A stretch of DNA of 64,000 bases, from assembly GCA_022432975.1 (NCBI GenBank), contig CM039502.1, forward strand, positions 75,170,286 through 75,234,285. Reading direction: 5' to 3'. This document shows positions 45,984 to 59,251 of this stretch, piece by piece. Numbering within the stretch: position 1 is the first letter of the stretch; each line of letters begins with the position of its first letter. The notes beneath the pieces were generated by a model. It was given only the letters and a program-made list of their open reading frames with translations, had not been told where the DNA came from and did no database searches. The translations under genes were made by a program, and so were the position numbers. The stretch is from Begonia masoniana (Eukaryota > Streptophyta > Magnoliopsida > Cucurbitales > Begoniaceae).

Positions 45984-47622
45984 TTTTACTGCTCCTTCAT
46001 GTTTTTAATTTATATCAATATAATATATATTTTTTTAAAATAAATAAATATCAATTTGTACGAGAGTGCTTGAAGCTGAAACTTTAAATTCTTAATTTTA
46101 TCAAACAACACTTCAAAATTTAACGTGTTAACAACTGACATCATCGGAAAAATTCCTTAAACTATCCATTCTTTCCTCTGTTTCTCCTTCTACCTCGTTG
46201 CCTACCCCACCAACAGAGGAACCTGAATCGGCAAAAATGACGAGACACTACTGGTCAACGGTGGAGGAGCAAACAACAGTGGAGCTGAACAAGGCATCGA
46301 CGGTGAAGTGTTAGCAGGAGGCTCAACTTTTGGGTCGGACTCCGCCATGGCTGGTTGGGAAGGACGAGTTTGATTATTTAGGTTGCTAAACTAAACATAG
46401 ACTAAACCAAACCATCAGAACCATTCAATTTTTGTATTGAATTACAAACAGTGAAATTCGATTCTAGATTGAACTAACTGTTTACTATTTAATTATAGCT
46501 AATTAAATAGTTGTTTTTTATTTTAAAAAAGAAAGTAATATAAAATATTAAATAATAAGTCATATTTTCCATATTATAGACTTTCTTCATTTTCATAGTC
46601 AAATGCCCGAAGAGTTCTTAAAATCTCGCGTAATCAGATTTGGAACGATTTAGCGATTCCTTTTACGCAAAAGATTGCTGCTTTCGCTCTCGAAAATCAA
46701 CCCTTTTCTTCGTTTCGCTCCATCTTTTTCGTTTTCTGTGCACCCAATCAAAATAATCTGTGACGTTTGTCTTCGAACAATAACGAAGAAGAAACACTCT
46801 GACTACATCATTATCTTCTTTTATTATGGCTTACAGTTCTTTGAATTGAATCCGTCGACCTTTTCCCGACAATTTCAGAATCCTCGTCACGCCCTTTATC
46901 GTTATCTTTATCTTTTGCTCAACTCCCAATGATTCATTCTAACTTGTAATTTTCTCAACTTTTCTTTAATCTTCGGTCCTCTTCTGTTTCCCTTGCTTTG
47001 TCTTTTTGCCCTTTTAGGGGTATGGATTTCTAAGATTTGTCGGCCACTTCGCTTGGGATTTGAGGATTTTCGGGTTTTATAGGATATCGATTGACCGTTA
47101 ACTTTGTTTGGTTTATGAATTTGAGGCGATTCCTGGAAATCGGTGCGAAGGTAGGAGCTCTTTAAGCAGATTAAGGCAGGTCGGATTTCTTCGCGAGGGC
47201 CATAAAATCGGGCTGGCGGTTCATCTTTTTCTTGGTATTTCCATTATTCAACTTGTGGGGGTATGAATTTTGGGATTGGAAATTTGAGATTTGAGGTCTG
47301 ATTCTTGAGGGAAGTTCAAAGTTTCGAGATCAATCTGAAATTCTTTGCCCTTTACGCTGACCATCTCTCCACCTTTGACAATTTCTTTATATCATTAGAT
47401 GAAACCAGTTTGAAACGTTCTTTGCCATTTATAGTTTCTATTCGGCTCTTTACAGTTTACGGATATAGAAACTGAATATTGCCAAGAGTTGCATATTGTA
47501 TGGTCATCTGTCTTTCCCTTTAGATACATCTAGCTTACTACTTCAGCTTTATTCAATCTTTTGGAAATTGAATTGTCTTGGACATATTTATTATTGAGAG
47601 ACATCTTCTTGTACACTTAGAT
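45984..47622 (+). other. Spacer and probable 5' leader of the SDP1 gene
   Basis: AT-rich spacer to about 46650, then sequence of mixed composition that probably holds the promoter and 5' UTR (perhaps with an intron) of the lipase gene. Short ORFs here (for example 46675-46932) show no domain. No TATA box could be assigned with confidence. Confidence 0.4.
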
Positions 47623-50480
47623 ATGGATATAAGTAATGAGGCTAGTGTTGATAGGTTTTCGATAGGACCTTCCACCATCATTGGCCGGACCATCGCTTTC
47701 AGAATTTTATTCTGCAAATCAGTGTCTCAACTGAGACATCGAATATTTCATGCATTGATTATCATAATCTACAAATTTAAGGACATTATAGCACCCATGG
47801 TTTCATGGATGCATCCACGAAATCCTCAAGTGATATTGGCGATGGTGACAATTATCGCATTTTTGTTAAAACGATACACCAATGTGAAACTGAGGGCTGA
47901 AATGGCATATCGGAGGAAATTTTGGAGAAACATGATGAGGGCTGCATTGTCATACGAGGAGTGGGCTCATGCTGCTAAGATGCTCGATAAGGAAACCCCC
48001 AAAATGAGCGAATCGTATCTTTATGACGAAGAACTCGTGAGGAACAAACTTCAAGAGCTTCGCCATCGTCGCCACGAGGGATCGCTTAGAGACATAGTCT
48101 TCTGGATGCGGGCGGATCTTTTCAGAAATCTTGGCAATATGTGCAACCCAGAACTTCACAAAGGTCGGCTTCAAATTCCAAAGCTCATAAAGGAATATAT
48201 CGACGAAGTTTCGACTCAGCTGAGAATGGTTTGCGATTCAGATTCTGAGGAACTTTCATTGGAAGAGAAGCTTGCTTTCATGCATGAAACAAGACATGCC
48301 TTCGGAAGAACGGCCTTATTACTGAGTGGGGGTGCTTCTCTAGGAGCCTTTCATGTTGGCGTGGTGAAAACATTAGTTGAACACAAGCTTTTGCCGAGGA
48401 TAATTGCAGGTTCGAGTGTGGGATCTGTAATGTGTGCGGTCGTTGCAACTAGGTCCTGGCCGGAGCTGCAGAGTTTTTTTGAGAATTCTTGGCAGTCGTT
48501 GCAGTTCTTCGATCAGATGGGTGGAATTTTTACTGTTGTGAAGAGGGTAATGACTCAAGGGGCCCTCCATGAGATTAGACAGCTGCAAATGATGCTTAGG
48601 CATCTAACGAGTAATCTTACGTTTCAAGAAGCATATGATATGACGGGTCGAATACTTGGGATAACAGTTTGCTCCCCACGAAAGCACGAACCGCCGAGAT
48701 GCCTTAATTACTTGACCTCACCTCATGTTGTTATATGGAGTGCAGTGACTGCCTCCTGTGCATTTCCTGGCCTTTTTGAGGCTCAAGAACTAATGGCAAA
48801 GGATAGGAGTGGGGAGATTGTTCCTTACCATCCCCCTTTTAATTTGGATCCCGAGGAAGGATCAGGCTCGTCCGTCCGTCGTTGGCGAGACGGTAGCCTG
48901 GAGATCGATTTGCCTATGATACAGCTGAAAGAATTGTTCAACGTCAACCATTTTATCGTTAGTCAGGCAAACCCACATATTGCTCCACTGCTGAGGATGA
49001 AGGAATTTTTCAGGGCTTACGGAGGAAATTTCGCTGCCAAGGTATGACATTGCTACTTTGATCTCTATTATTTGTATCGGCTCTTGGATCTTGATATTGA
49101 TAAATTACTCACTTAAATCGCCTCTCATTTGAAAAACTTAAGCTTTCGATTCGAAGTTAATTCAAACATTGTAGCTTAAGATTGATATTATTATTATTTT
49201 TTTTGTGAATTGTGCCAACCGAGGCATAGATAAAACAATTTCCTTGGGTTTTATTGCACATCTCTGGATTATTCTACTAGATGATTGTTCTAGTCGAGAT
49301 TTTTCATTTCTTCATGACTCGAACAATATAATTGTTAGATGGTGAGCTTGTTCTTATTTTGGTGAACTTGTTTAGCTCGCTCATCTTGTCGAGATGGAGG
49401 TGAAGCATAGATGTAACCAGATTCTGGAACTCGGGTTTCCATTTCGACTTGGAGGAGGACTGGCCAAGCTCTTTGCTCAAGATTGGGAGGGTGATGTCAC
49501 TGTTGTTATGCCTGCTACCCTCGCTCAGGTCTGTCATTTCAATTAAAAATAGATCTAATCCGCAGGTAATCTAATCTAGTTTCTTGGAGAGTTTTAATCA
49601 TTTTTCTGATGTTTTCCCAACATTTTTACGCCAGTTGTCGAAAATCATCCAAAACCCATCTTATATGGAGCTTCAAAAGTCAGCCAATCAAGGAAGGAGA
49701 TGTACTTGGGAGAAGCTTTCCGCCATCAAAGCTAATTGCGGAATTGAGCTTGCTCTTGACGAGTGCGTGGCCATTCTCAACCACATGCGTAGGCTTAAAC
49801 GGAGTGCTGAACGAGCTGCTCAAGCCTCCTCTCATGGCCTTGCTGGTACGGTCAAGTTCAATGCTTCGAGAAGAATTCCCTCCTGGAACTGCATTGCCAG
49901 AGAGAATTCAACTGGCTCGCTCGAAGAAGAATTCTTAACCGACATTTCTTCGGCCTACCATCAAAATCTCGGTAAAAATTTGCGCAACCAGCGAAACGCA
50001 CACGATGGAAGCGACAGTGAATCTGAAAATGCAGAGTTGACTTCTTGGACAAGATCTGGCGGGCCATTGATGAGGACGACTTCGGCTAATAAATTCATTG
50101 ACTTTGTTCAGAATTTGGACATTGATGAACTGAACCGTGTTTGCTTGACTTCTAACGCGACCATGGCGCATCAGGTTGCCGGAAACAGCCCATATGTTCA
50201 GAGCCCGAGGGGAAATACTCTGGATAGAGTCGCCGGAAGTATTATGTTGACTGAAGGTGATTTTTTGCAGCCGGAGAAGATCCACAACGGGATTGTGTTC
50301 AATGTCGTTAAGAAGGAAGACTTAACATTGACAAATAATAAGAGCCCTGATTTGGAAAATCTCGACGGGGAACTTGAAACTGTGCAAATTGAGTGCCCGG
50401 ACAAGGACATTGATGACAGCTTGGCATCGGAAAATAGTGGCGACGATAACGCTCTGGATCATACCGTAAATGAGGAGTAG
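47623..50480 (+). CDS. SDP1: Triacylglycerol lipase SDP1 (sugar-dependent 1), patatin domain
   Basis: Three exons: 47623-49041, 49376-49528 and 49635-50480, all GT-AG and in phase 0, giving 805 aa. SDP1-type lipases begin storage-oil breakdown on lipid bodies by hydrolysing triacylglycerol, mainly after germination. The N-terminus [10 protein letters not shown] is characteristic, followed by a hydrophobic stretch and the DUF3336 region (about residues 85-225). In the patatin domain the oxyanion motif is GGASLG (236-241), the lipase box is GSSVG (263-267, Ser265 as nucleophile), and the dyad Asp is in D423-G-S. The C-terminal 280 residues are polar and poorly structured. All key residues are intact. 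The ATG at 47623 is chosen because the family starts there. SDP1 and the paralogue SDP1-like are hard to tell apart; SDP1 fits best. Confidence 0.94.
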
Positions 50481-50670
50481 GAAGCTGCTGATGGGATGAT
50501 GATTCATTAATTGTAGGATTCTTATTGAGGGATGAATCCATTAGAGGGGAAAGCTTCTTCATGCAGGATCTTGATGTCTGTGAACTTGAAAGTGGAGCAT
50601 TATTTATAACAAAGTTAGACAGACATGTAAATAAATTAAGATAATATGTGTACATGTTTAATTTTTTTAA

Positions 50671-51517
50671 GGGTAATTATTGATTTGAATCTTGTACTAT
50701 GCATTGTATTTCAGTTAGTCTCATGTATTAAAAAAATCGTCCAACCAAACTTTGTACTCTGATTCTATTATCAGTTTTGACCTTCTATCAATAATTTCAT
50801 TAAACGATCATTTAAAAAATTACTAAACAATATTGGATTTATTTGAAATTTTTATCACATGTTCACTACTTAATGAGAAGATAATCTAAAATTTTTTGTT
50901 ATTTTTTAACACATGTACAATTTATTGTAATTTTATTTTAGTATTTTATAAACATATTATAATAAATTATACAAGTTTTAGAAAATTACAAAATTTTTTT
51001 GATTATCTACACATGATGTGGTAAATATGTAGAAAAAGTTTCAAATAAATTCAATATTTTTTTGTATTTGTTTAAATTAATCTCAGTTTCTTCTTTACTT
51101 TATAAATTAATTTTTTAAAAAAATAACAAACGATATTTGATTTATTTGAAAAGTTTTCCACATGTTTAATCTGTCATGAGTAGATAATAGAAATTTTTTT
51201 TTGTGATTTTCTAAAATTTGTATGATTTATTATAATATTTTTATAAAATACTAAAATAAAATTACAATAAATTGTACATGTGTTAAAAAATCACGAAAAT
51301 TTTCATATTATCTTCTCATTAAGTATGGAACATATGGTAAAAATTTTAACTGAATCCAATATCGTTTAGTAGTTTTTTAAATGAGGGTTTAATAAAATTA
51401 TTAATAGAAGGTCAAAATTGATAACAGAATCAAAATACAGGGTTCGGTTTGCCTATTTTTTTAGTACAGGGGACTAATTGAAATACAATGCATAGTAGAT
51501 TCAAATCGATAATTACT
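50671..51517. mobile_element. 847-bp foldback MITE, Mutator-type TSD
   Basis: Nearly the whole element is an inverted repeat centred near 51094. The left end GGGTAATTATTGATTTGAAT mirrors the right end (ATTCAAATCGATAATTACT). It is flanked by ATTTTTTTAA on both sides (50661-50670 and 51518-51527); a TSD of 9-10 bp fits a Mutator-type element. No ORF. It lies about 190 bp downstream of the SDP1 stop. Confidence 0.82.
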
Positions 51518-51527
51518 ATTTTTTTAA

Positions 51528-52260
51528 TTTTATTTCCTTTTAATTTTTCTCAAATTCATTATTTTCCTTCACTACATTAATTCTCGTTTCATGATAAATA
51601 CTTCACTTCTTGATCATTGATCTTAGTCTATGTACTCGTTCGTTTTTGTACTTTCTATTTTTTAATTTTTTTTTCTAGATATCTTACGAGTTCTTGTTTA
51701 TTATACTCGAATTTATAAAAAAAAAAAAAAAAAAAGAAAAAATCACACACTTTTACATATTTTTATGATATTTGGTCAAAACTCAAAACACACACGTATA
51801 ACACAAATGACAACATATACACGCATGTCACGCCACGTCGGATGTACTAGTTTAATTATAAAATAAAGTGAGAAATTTAGAGAGAGCAAAAACGAAATAC
51901 AAAACAATAAATAAAGCGAGTTCAATCTTTTGGGTCGGTCTAACCCACAAGAGTCGTAGGGAGGCGCCGACTGTAAGAGAGACGTGGCTTTCGCGTGTGA
52001 CACGTCAAGCCAGCTTTATTATTTTTCGTTTTTTTTTTTTTTTGCAAATCTAATTTAGGAAAGGAAACTCCTACTGATTTATTTATTATCTATGAAAAGT
52101 AATTAAATTTTGACAAATTATACATATAAATATTATGATTTTTGATTCATTAATTAATGAATTTTATAGTTTGGAAGATATGGATAGAAAATTAGATCTA
52201 TTATTTATTGTAATAAATGACATTTACTTCGTAATTTCCATTTCTCAAAAGTATTTAAAA
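51528..52260. other. Intergenic, no gene seen
   Basis: AT-rich with A and T runs (about 51718-51735 and 52029-52043). No coding sequence recognised. Confidence 0.5.
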
Positions 52261-52264
52261 GGAC

Positions 52265-52313
52265 GAAGCTTCCTGGAAGGTTCCACTGCAGCACTTGCAC
52301 TTCCCCTATAAAA
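52265..52313 (+). promoter_or_regulatory. Core promoter of the CML gene (heat-shock-like dyads and TATA)
   Basis: TATAAAA at 52307-52313 lies 78 bp before the ATG. Just upstream are two GAAnnTTC dyads (GAAGCTTC at 52265 and GAAGGTTC at about 52276), the unit of a heat-shock element, though their spacing is 3 bp rather than the ideal 2. A CT-rich leader follows. Confidence 0.5.
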
Positions 52314-52390
52314 CCTTCTCAGCATTCTCTCTTCATCTTCCACAAGCTACACACAGTCTATCTCTCTCCTTTCTCTCTACACTTTTTGCC

Positions 52391-52984
52391 ATGAAATTCG
52401 TCAAGATAATCTCCACAACATTCAATCCCAAACGCCTTTTGGGTTCCAAGGAGCCTCGATCCGACTTCTCCCGCCCCGAAACGCCGTCTCACTCCGCCGG
52501 TACCTCGTCCTTGAATTCATCGTCATCTTCTATCCATAAACCTTGTTCGGGCACTCCGAAGAGTGTTTTGCCCGACTGCTGCTCCGAATTATCGTCCGAA
52601 AACAGCTTCGAAGTGGCCCGGGCTGTAAAACAACTGGAGTCTCTCTTCCACCGTCTCGAAGCGGACACGCCGAGCCAGGAGGAAGTGAAGATGATGCTGA
52701 GCGAAGTAGGCCGGAGCTCCGGCGGCGGCATAACAATGGAAGCGCTCACAACACCAGTCGGGTCTGCGGTTTGCGACTCGGAGCTACGAGAAGCGTTCGA
52801 TTTCTTCGATAACGATCACGATGGAAAAATAACGGCGGAGGAGCTGCTTAGTGTGTTTGCAGCTCTAGGGGATGACGAATGCACGCTAGAGGATTGTGGG
52901 CGGATGGTGGCGGGGGTGGATAAGGCCGGTGGTGGGTTTGTCTGTTTCGATGACTTCGTTCGTATGATGGAGCAGCAGGGTTGA
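52391..52984 (+). CDS. Calmodulin-like EF-hand protein (CML35/36-like)
   Basis: Single exon, 197 aa, start ATG 52391 after a CT-rich leader and a TATA box 78 bp upstream. The N-terminus (about 1-75) is basic, then Ser-rich. EF-hand loop D140-N-D-H-D-G-K-I-T-A-E-E is a canonical 12-residue calcium loop. The partner loop at 177-188 (D-K-A-G-G-G-F-V-C-F-D-D) lacks Asp at positions 3 and 5, so it probably binds calcium weakly or not at all. The N-terminal EF pair is degenerate: the helices are recognisable (E-V-K-M-M-L-S-E-V) but the loops are lost. CML35/36 relatives act as calcium sensors; the partner is unknown. Confidence 0.9.
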   Translation: MKFVKIISTTFNPKRLLGSKEPRSDFSRPETPSHSAGTSSLNSSSSSIHKPCSGTPKSVLPDCCSELSSENSFEVARAVKQLESLFHRLEADTPSQEEVKMMLSEVGRSSGGGITMEALTTPVGSAVCDSELREAFDFFDNDHDGKITAEELLSVFAALGDDECTLEDCGRMVAGVDKAGGGFVCFDDFVRMMEQQG

Positions 52985-55821
52985 TCTCCTTCATCTTTGA
53001 TCGTGTTCATGAAATCGGGTGGCTCTGTAAATGGGTTTAATCCAAACATAATTACTTTTTAGATGATCCAAGCTTTTCTAGGTTTATGAGCAACATTAGT
53101 TTTGAGTTCAAATATAATTAACCCTATGAAATGAATAGTAATCCTTGTGTTTGGACAGCGAGAAAATGAAGTTTGTCGGCAGTATTAAACTTTGCAATTA
53201 TTGCAACGTTGGTACAAATAAAAAAAGGCGTGGATTTATCTGTTAATTGCGACAAGATCGTCCATTACTGATGATTAAACTTGAAAGCTTGCAACTTTCA
53301 ACTAGCATGCATTGAGATGTAATTAGTGAAAGGAGGTGAAACCAGTCTGAGTTCAATGATTGGTGCATTGGGTTTTACTCATAACCCTAGTTTTGGTCTC
53401 GGTTCACCGCGGTCGGGATCAAACACTATTAATTTTGCGCGCTAGTCTCTAATTTGTATTTATTCTTTATAAGCTTAAAATATTAACTGTTATATGTATT
53501 ATTTCCATCATGAACTGAACTCAAAAACATAAATGAATCTATAAATGATCTTAAAAATTGAATCTAAAACTCGTTCTTATGATTTTTTAAGTCGGAGCAA
53601 TTTTTTTTTTTTCCTTTCAGGGATTTGACACTATTAATGTTGCGTGTTAGCCTTCAGTTCGTAAACTCTATTCTTCCTAATCTTAAAATCGTAATTGTTA
53701 CGTTGTTGTTGTTGTTAACATAAACGGAATGCAAAACGTGCATGAATATATAAACTTTAATTTAGAACTAACAATTATTTTTTGTTAAGTTAGAACGTTT
53801 TTTTTTTCTTTTAGAGGAAATATCCAAAACTTTGTATTATCTGAGCTGAAAAGATTCAGAGAAAACAAATACAACTAATTATCTTACTTTTTAAATTGGA
53901 ACCGTAACTTTGTATTTGTAATGTGTGAGACGGGATTAAGTTTGACTCATCGTCTAAATTAAGCCTGGGCAATGGATATCGTATTTCTTCAATTGAACAA
54001 GATTGATTTTATGATAGTCAATATACAATTATTATTAAATATTTGACCATATCATATAATTGTTAAATTATTATTAATTGATTACTGCACTTTTTTCAGT
54101 AAATACACAAATAAGTGATCTGATTTAATACTAATCACATTAAGCACGTATTGTAAATTTAAATTTGAGTAGTAGATATGCTTCATCAAAGGTTTAGAAT
54201 GGGCTTTTCGCTAAATCCTACTAACACAAGGCCCACTTTTAAAACAAAATGCTATTTTTTAAATTATTATAGTAAATTCCAGTTTCGTTATTTATTTATT
54301 TCTAATTAAATAATATTATTTAAATGCTTAAAAGCTGAACTTTTTTTATTTTAACAATTTATTTAAGAATTATTCCAAGTACAAATTCTTAGTGGTAATT
54401 GTGCTATTATTATCCAATCCAATTATCGAAGCCCATAATTCTTTTTTTAACGAAAATTAGTAGATGAGCCAATTTTTTAAATAATATGTGCGTTGTTTCC
54501 ACTTTCTGTGTCTGATCACCAGTTATATGAAGACAAGAATGATCAAAAATCATGTACTTATAAGGTCTAACTCGTATTAAGAAAATTGAGAAAAAGAAAG
54601 AAAATTAGAATTCTCTCTTCTAATTAGTACAAAATTAATGAAATTAAAATAGCTTAGTCTAAAAGTAATCAAATTCAAGCTATTTTAACTTAGACTTTAC
54701 AATATATGATTGGGGTTGTGTGGTCAGGCTAAAAAGATAATTAACACGAGAGAATAAAAATGAGGGTAAATAAGATTACAAATTTGTGGAAAACAGAAGA
54801 AAAGAAGAGAGAAAGTGGTGGAATTTGAATGAATTCAAAAAAAAAGAGAGAGCACTCATTTAGATCTTGATTTGACAAGACAAGCCCACGTTTGTCCCCC
54901 TTTGTTCCCAACCATCTCTCTCGTTATGTGTACGTGTAAAAAAAAAAAAAATTCAATTTCTTCCTCTAGGGTTATTCCCTTAAAATAGTAGAGGAAAACA
55001 TCATAAGATGGTTAAAATAGAAGTATAAGAGAAAACATAATATTATGTCTACTTTTCAATTTTACATTCCAATTCTTACATAATATTAATTGATTAATAT
55101 AATAAAATATAAATAATTAAAATAATTCATCAGTTGCACCGATCAACTAGGGATATGGGGTGATAAAAATCAAAAAAATTAGAATTATAGTGTAAATGGA
55201 GCATTACTCTTAGGCATGTTAGAGTCATGTCTTTCAATAGTTGTTTAAAATTTTGAGGGACATAAAAGATATATTTCATTGGATACCCATATTCATCCTT
55301 CTTTAACAGCTGTGGCCCAACTTAATGTGGGACCTTTTAAGTGTCTTTTAAAACTACATTTTAAATGAGGATATATTGTTGTCTGGTCATTGGATTTTTG
55401 GATCGTTCACAAATTCAAAATTACGATAAATGATTAATTAAAGACTATTATTCTCTATTTTTATTTTGTAATTCTTCTTCTCTTTTTTATGGTGCAATCG
55501 ATATAACAAATTAAAATTAAAATAAATCATTACAACAATCAATACAAATGAGTATAAAAAATAAGAACAATAGTATTATTCATTCTACACTAATGCAAGA
55601 TATTTTATTATGACTTGAACAATCCAATCTTGAAAAGCAAAGATGAAGATAAAAATTGAAATAAAATTTGAGAATAAACTGTTATCATAGTGGAGAACAA
55701 AACCCTAATGTTTTCTCAAATTGCAAAATTAAATAATATTCTAAACCTATTATCTAAAAGCAGATTCTAAAAATACATGTTTGATTATTTACTTCCAAAA
55801 TATCTCATCTTTACCTGTTTC

Positions 55822-55867
<46 letters not shown>

Positions 55868-57776
55868 TCCAGACATGACAATAGCTCTCTTGATTGGATT
55901 GAGTAAAAGAATAGGGATGTTTCAAGAATGGCTGTATCGTAGGGTTCAAAGAATAATCATAATTCTTTTTAATAATTATTGCTAATTATTTTCTTTCTAT
56001 ATTTAAACCCTATAGAAACGTGATATTGTTTTTGTTTTCCATTTTTAGACATGATTATTGTTCTTTTTTTTTGTATGGGAGAAAATGGTTCGCAATAATT
56101 TTTCTACTATATGGTAATTTAATTCATTGAGTACATTGATAAAATAAATTACTAGAAAATAGTTGGTACGAAATATAAACTGTAATTTCCAGGGGAAAAA
56201 TAGAAATAAATCATTAAGGTAGACGAAGGGTTTGATTGCATGATTCAATTGCTCGTCTAGCACAAAAATAGGCCATGGGGTGCTTCTGTCTCTTAACTGC
56301 AGTTACATCTTTAGAGGCTTTAAAAGCCACAGCAGGAGTCACAGGTTCCTAAAGAGAGAGAGAGAGAGATTTAATTCTATTACAAATATCAGAACCAGGA
56401 AAGGCAAAAAGAATGAGGGAGATATTGAATGATGGACAAGACGTTTTTAGTATCTTCAATTAATTTTAAATTTTCATTATTAGTGAGTTGAAAGCTTCTC
56501 TCTAAATGCAATAATTATAGAAAATGATCTGATCCATATACTGAAAACTAGGTTTATTAATCATAATCCATTGTGTTACTCTATAATCGATGCATCGTAT
56601 TGATTAGGTCAAGCATTCTTCTGCAACTGCAAAATGGCTTCCTAGGTTACTGGAAGCCAAATTGTTAATCTTGTTCAATTTTTAATGAATCCGTTCAATA
56701 TTCTTACTGCATTTATTCGGAAGACAAGTCTCGTGAAAATTGAAAAGGGTCAATGGTTAAAAAAAAAAGAGAAAATAACATGAGTGGATGGATCATGGGT
56801 TGCAGATTTTGGGACGTAAGAATCAGTGCCAACGCTTGCAAATATCAGAGCACGAGGCAGCAAACTCTTCCAAAAAGCAACCCAGAAACCCTTCTCCCAA
56901 CTCACAACCACTGTTTCTTCTCTCTGCAACGCTGCCACTTCTGAAATTAACAGCAGAGAGTGAGTGAGAGAGAGAGAGTCTGATGAGTTTAAAGAGAGAA
57001 TTTCTTCTAAATATTATCTCTGCTTCGTCTTGTCATATCATTAGCCTTTATTTATATTTATTTCCTTTTATCATTAATAATCATTTTCAATTTTAAACGT
57101 CATATTTACTTTTTATATTTATCTTTTTTTTTTTAATAATTGGAATCCCCAATTTCATTCCACATAAAGCTCTTTAAATTTTTCTTTTTCTTACTTAATA
57201 TTATGAACTCGAGTTTTATTTAAATTTTTATCTGAGACCACGTATTTGCAATGAATTAATATGCTCGAGTAGTATATTATTAATTTTTTAGTAAGACATT
57301 TCATGATTTTTCCAATGATTTTGTATTAATTAAATAACTAATTTTTACTTATCATTAATTACTTTTTGTATTTTACAAGCGGTAAACGATAACATCACTT
57401 TACTTATAACTTCAGGTCTTAAAAATTCATGACCATTGCATATATAATTGCTTATTTGCCAAGCATACTCTTGAGTTTTAACACCTTGTAAAGTCTTACA
57501 ATAGAATTATATGGCAGGTAGGACATTTTGGTGATTCATGGGGATTATGTTATAGAGTTAGGTCAAGGCATTTGCATTTTTCTTTTGGCAGCCGTGGGAG
57601 AGAAAGAGATGAGATAAATTGGGATAGAAAAGACGAAAAGAAGGAAGAGAAAATGGAAATTCGTGCATTGTGAACGTCAGTCGCTGAATTTGAGTTTGGA
57701 CTGAGGTTTGTTGACATTGCAGTGTTGAGCCTTTAGATAGGAAACCAAGAAATGTAATAAATGTAATGGCACTACC
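52985..57776. other. Long AT-rich intergenic stretch, no gene seen
   Basis: After the CML 3' UTR no ORF with a recognisable domain was found. Notable points are low-complexity AT DNA, a run of 43 A (55823-55865), GA-rich patches (56354-56369 and 56958-56980), and a more balanced segment at 56740-56950 that could be a transcribed leader but shows no protein family. I saw no tRNA, miRNA or MITE with confidence. Confidence 0.5.
55823..55865 (+). repeat. Poly(A) run of 43 bases
   Basis: An uninterrupted A homopolymer. No retroposon body was recognised upstream. Confidence 0.9.
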
Positions 57777-59035
57777 TGTGACGACCCAAAAGGGACATGT
57801 GATGGAATGATAAACGATCCTATCCGTGAAAGTATGGAACGATAAACGATCCTATCCGTGAAAGTATTAAATCGTTCGACCCTTAACAGAAGTAAATAAG
57901 TTTGTAGCAGAAGACTTAAAAGTCAAACATCAAATAAATAATTATGGCTCAAAAACAAATACAAAAATAAATATCATATATTTTAATAATATAAGTTCAA
58001 ATATGAATTACATAAATCACCGTAGTATATGCGAATACGAAGATTCAAGAAAATAACATCTAATAGCCTCACCAATGCAAGAACTCTCAAGGAACACATT
58101 AGCTAAAAAGATAAGTTGAGCCTAAACCTGCACCGGCAATTGAAGGTCTCCCTGTTTAATATTTGAAAGGGATGTCATTAGAGTAAGTCAACTAAACTCA
58201 ATAAAAATTCAACTATCATATGCAGAGTTTTATAATAAATATTATAAGTGAGCATGCTATGAAGAAATAATATCTTAAAACTAAGATAAAACACGCGTAG
58301 GATAAAAGTCAGAAACAATGGACTATAACATCGTACATATAAAAAAATAGATCATTACTAAAATGATATAAAACAATTATGATCAAGTTTAGAATTTCAC
58401 ACTTAGAAAAACAACGTAGTTACCTGTCTCATTACTCTATATCACAAAACATCATACATCTTTCAACGGCCGAATGTGCATCACAAACAAAGACCCCACA
58501 CTAGTCAATCAAACTCAGTTCATACATCTGTGTTGATTAGTATCTCAACATAATAGATATATTTGCTCAAATAAATCATGACAATGAAAACACACAAATA
58601 ATATAAAATAAATGGGACTAAGACAACTGGTCACGTAAAAGTATATGAGAACATGTTTCAGAATAAATTTTATAAAATAATGTATGCATTGCTGATATAA
58701 TAAATAAATTTCCTACCTTGAATGGAATAAATGACAACATCGAAACAAAAAGTCCAAACCTAGACATCTAGTGAGATCAATTTCAAATACTTTTATATAT
58801 ATATCAACATTAATATGTTTTTCAAAACCTTCAAAAATTTGTTGAAATCTAAAACAAAGATAAGAATCGACTTGAGAATTTTACCTAACAATCACATGAA
58901 AAATTAGCCTAAAAATCCATGTCCCGGTTGACTAAAAAATTATGGTTCCGTCCACCAAAAAAATCTTGCTGTTGTTGGTCTGGGCGCCTATACCGACATG
59001 TGGGTGTCTAGTCCTTCATCTCTTGACACTCAAAC
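57777..59035 (-). mobile_element. LTR E fragment (minus), 3' end
   Basis: The plus strand begins TGTGACGACCC, the inverse of the GGGTCGTCACA terminus that ends LTR C, so this is the 3' end of a minus-strand LTR of the same type. About 1.25 kb can be followed. The 5' LTR end and TSD are not found; it meets the copia relic near 59035 and is probably truncated. A duplicated GATAAACGATCCTATCCGTG segment lies at 57803-57866. Confidence 0.55.
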
Positions 59036-59251
59036 TAATTGATGAAATTACGAAAGAAAGTATAGAAGAAAGCTTTTGAGAGAAATGTATTCTATTCTCA
59101 TTAAGAAATAACAAACGCACTTCTGCAGCTTTTTATAAGCTGGGTATTATAGAGAGAGAATCAATTGTGTAGAAGAGAGAGAAGAACAGTAGATCGTTTT
59201 GTTGTAACAGAATATTGAATCGGTTCTAGTTTAGACTAATCCCGATTCTGT

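Noticed and set aside
56753..56944. Short ORFs on both strands near 56.8 kb as a small gene
   Set aside because: Only 62-63 codons, no family recognised, low-complexity GA context; nothing supports translation.
57777..59035. LTR E as a complete solo LTR
   Set aside because: The TTGACA near 59034 resembles an LTR end, but the flanking bases do not match those before 57777 and the left terminus reads as a 3' end on minus, so I call it a fragment.
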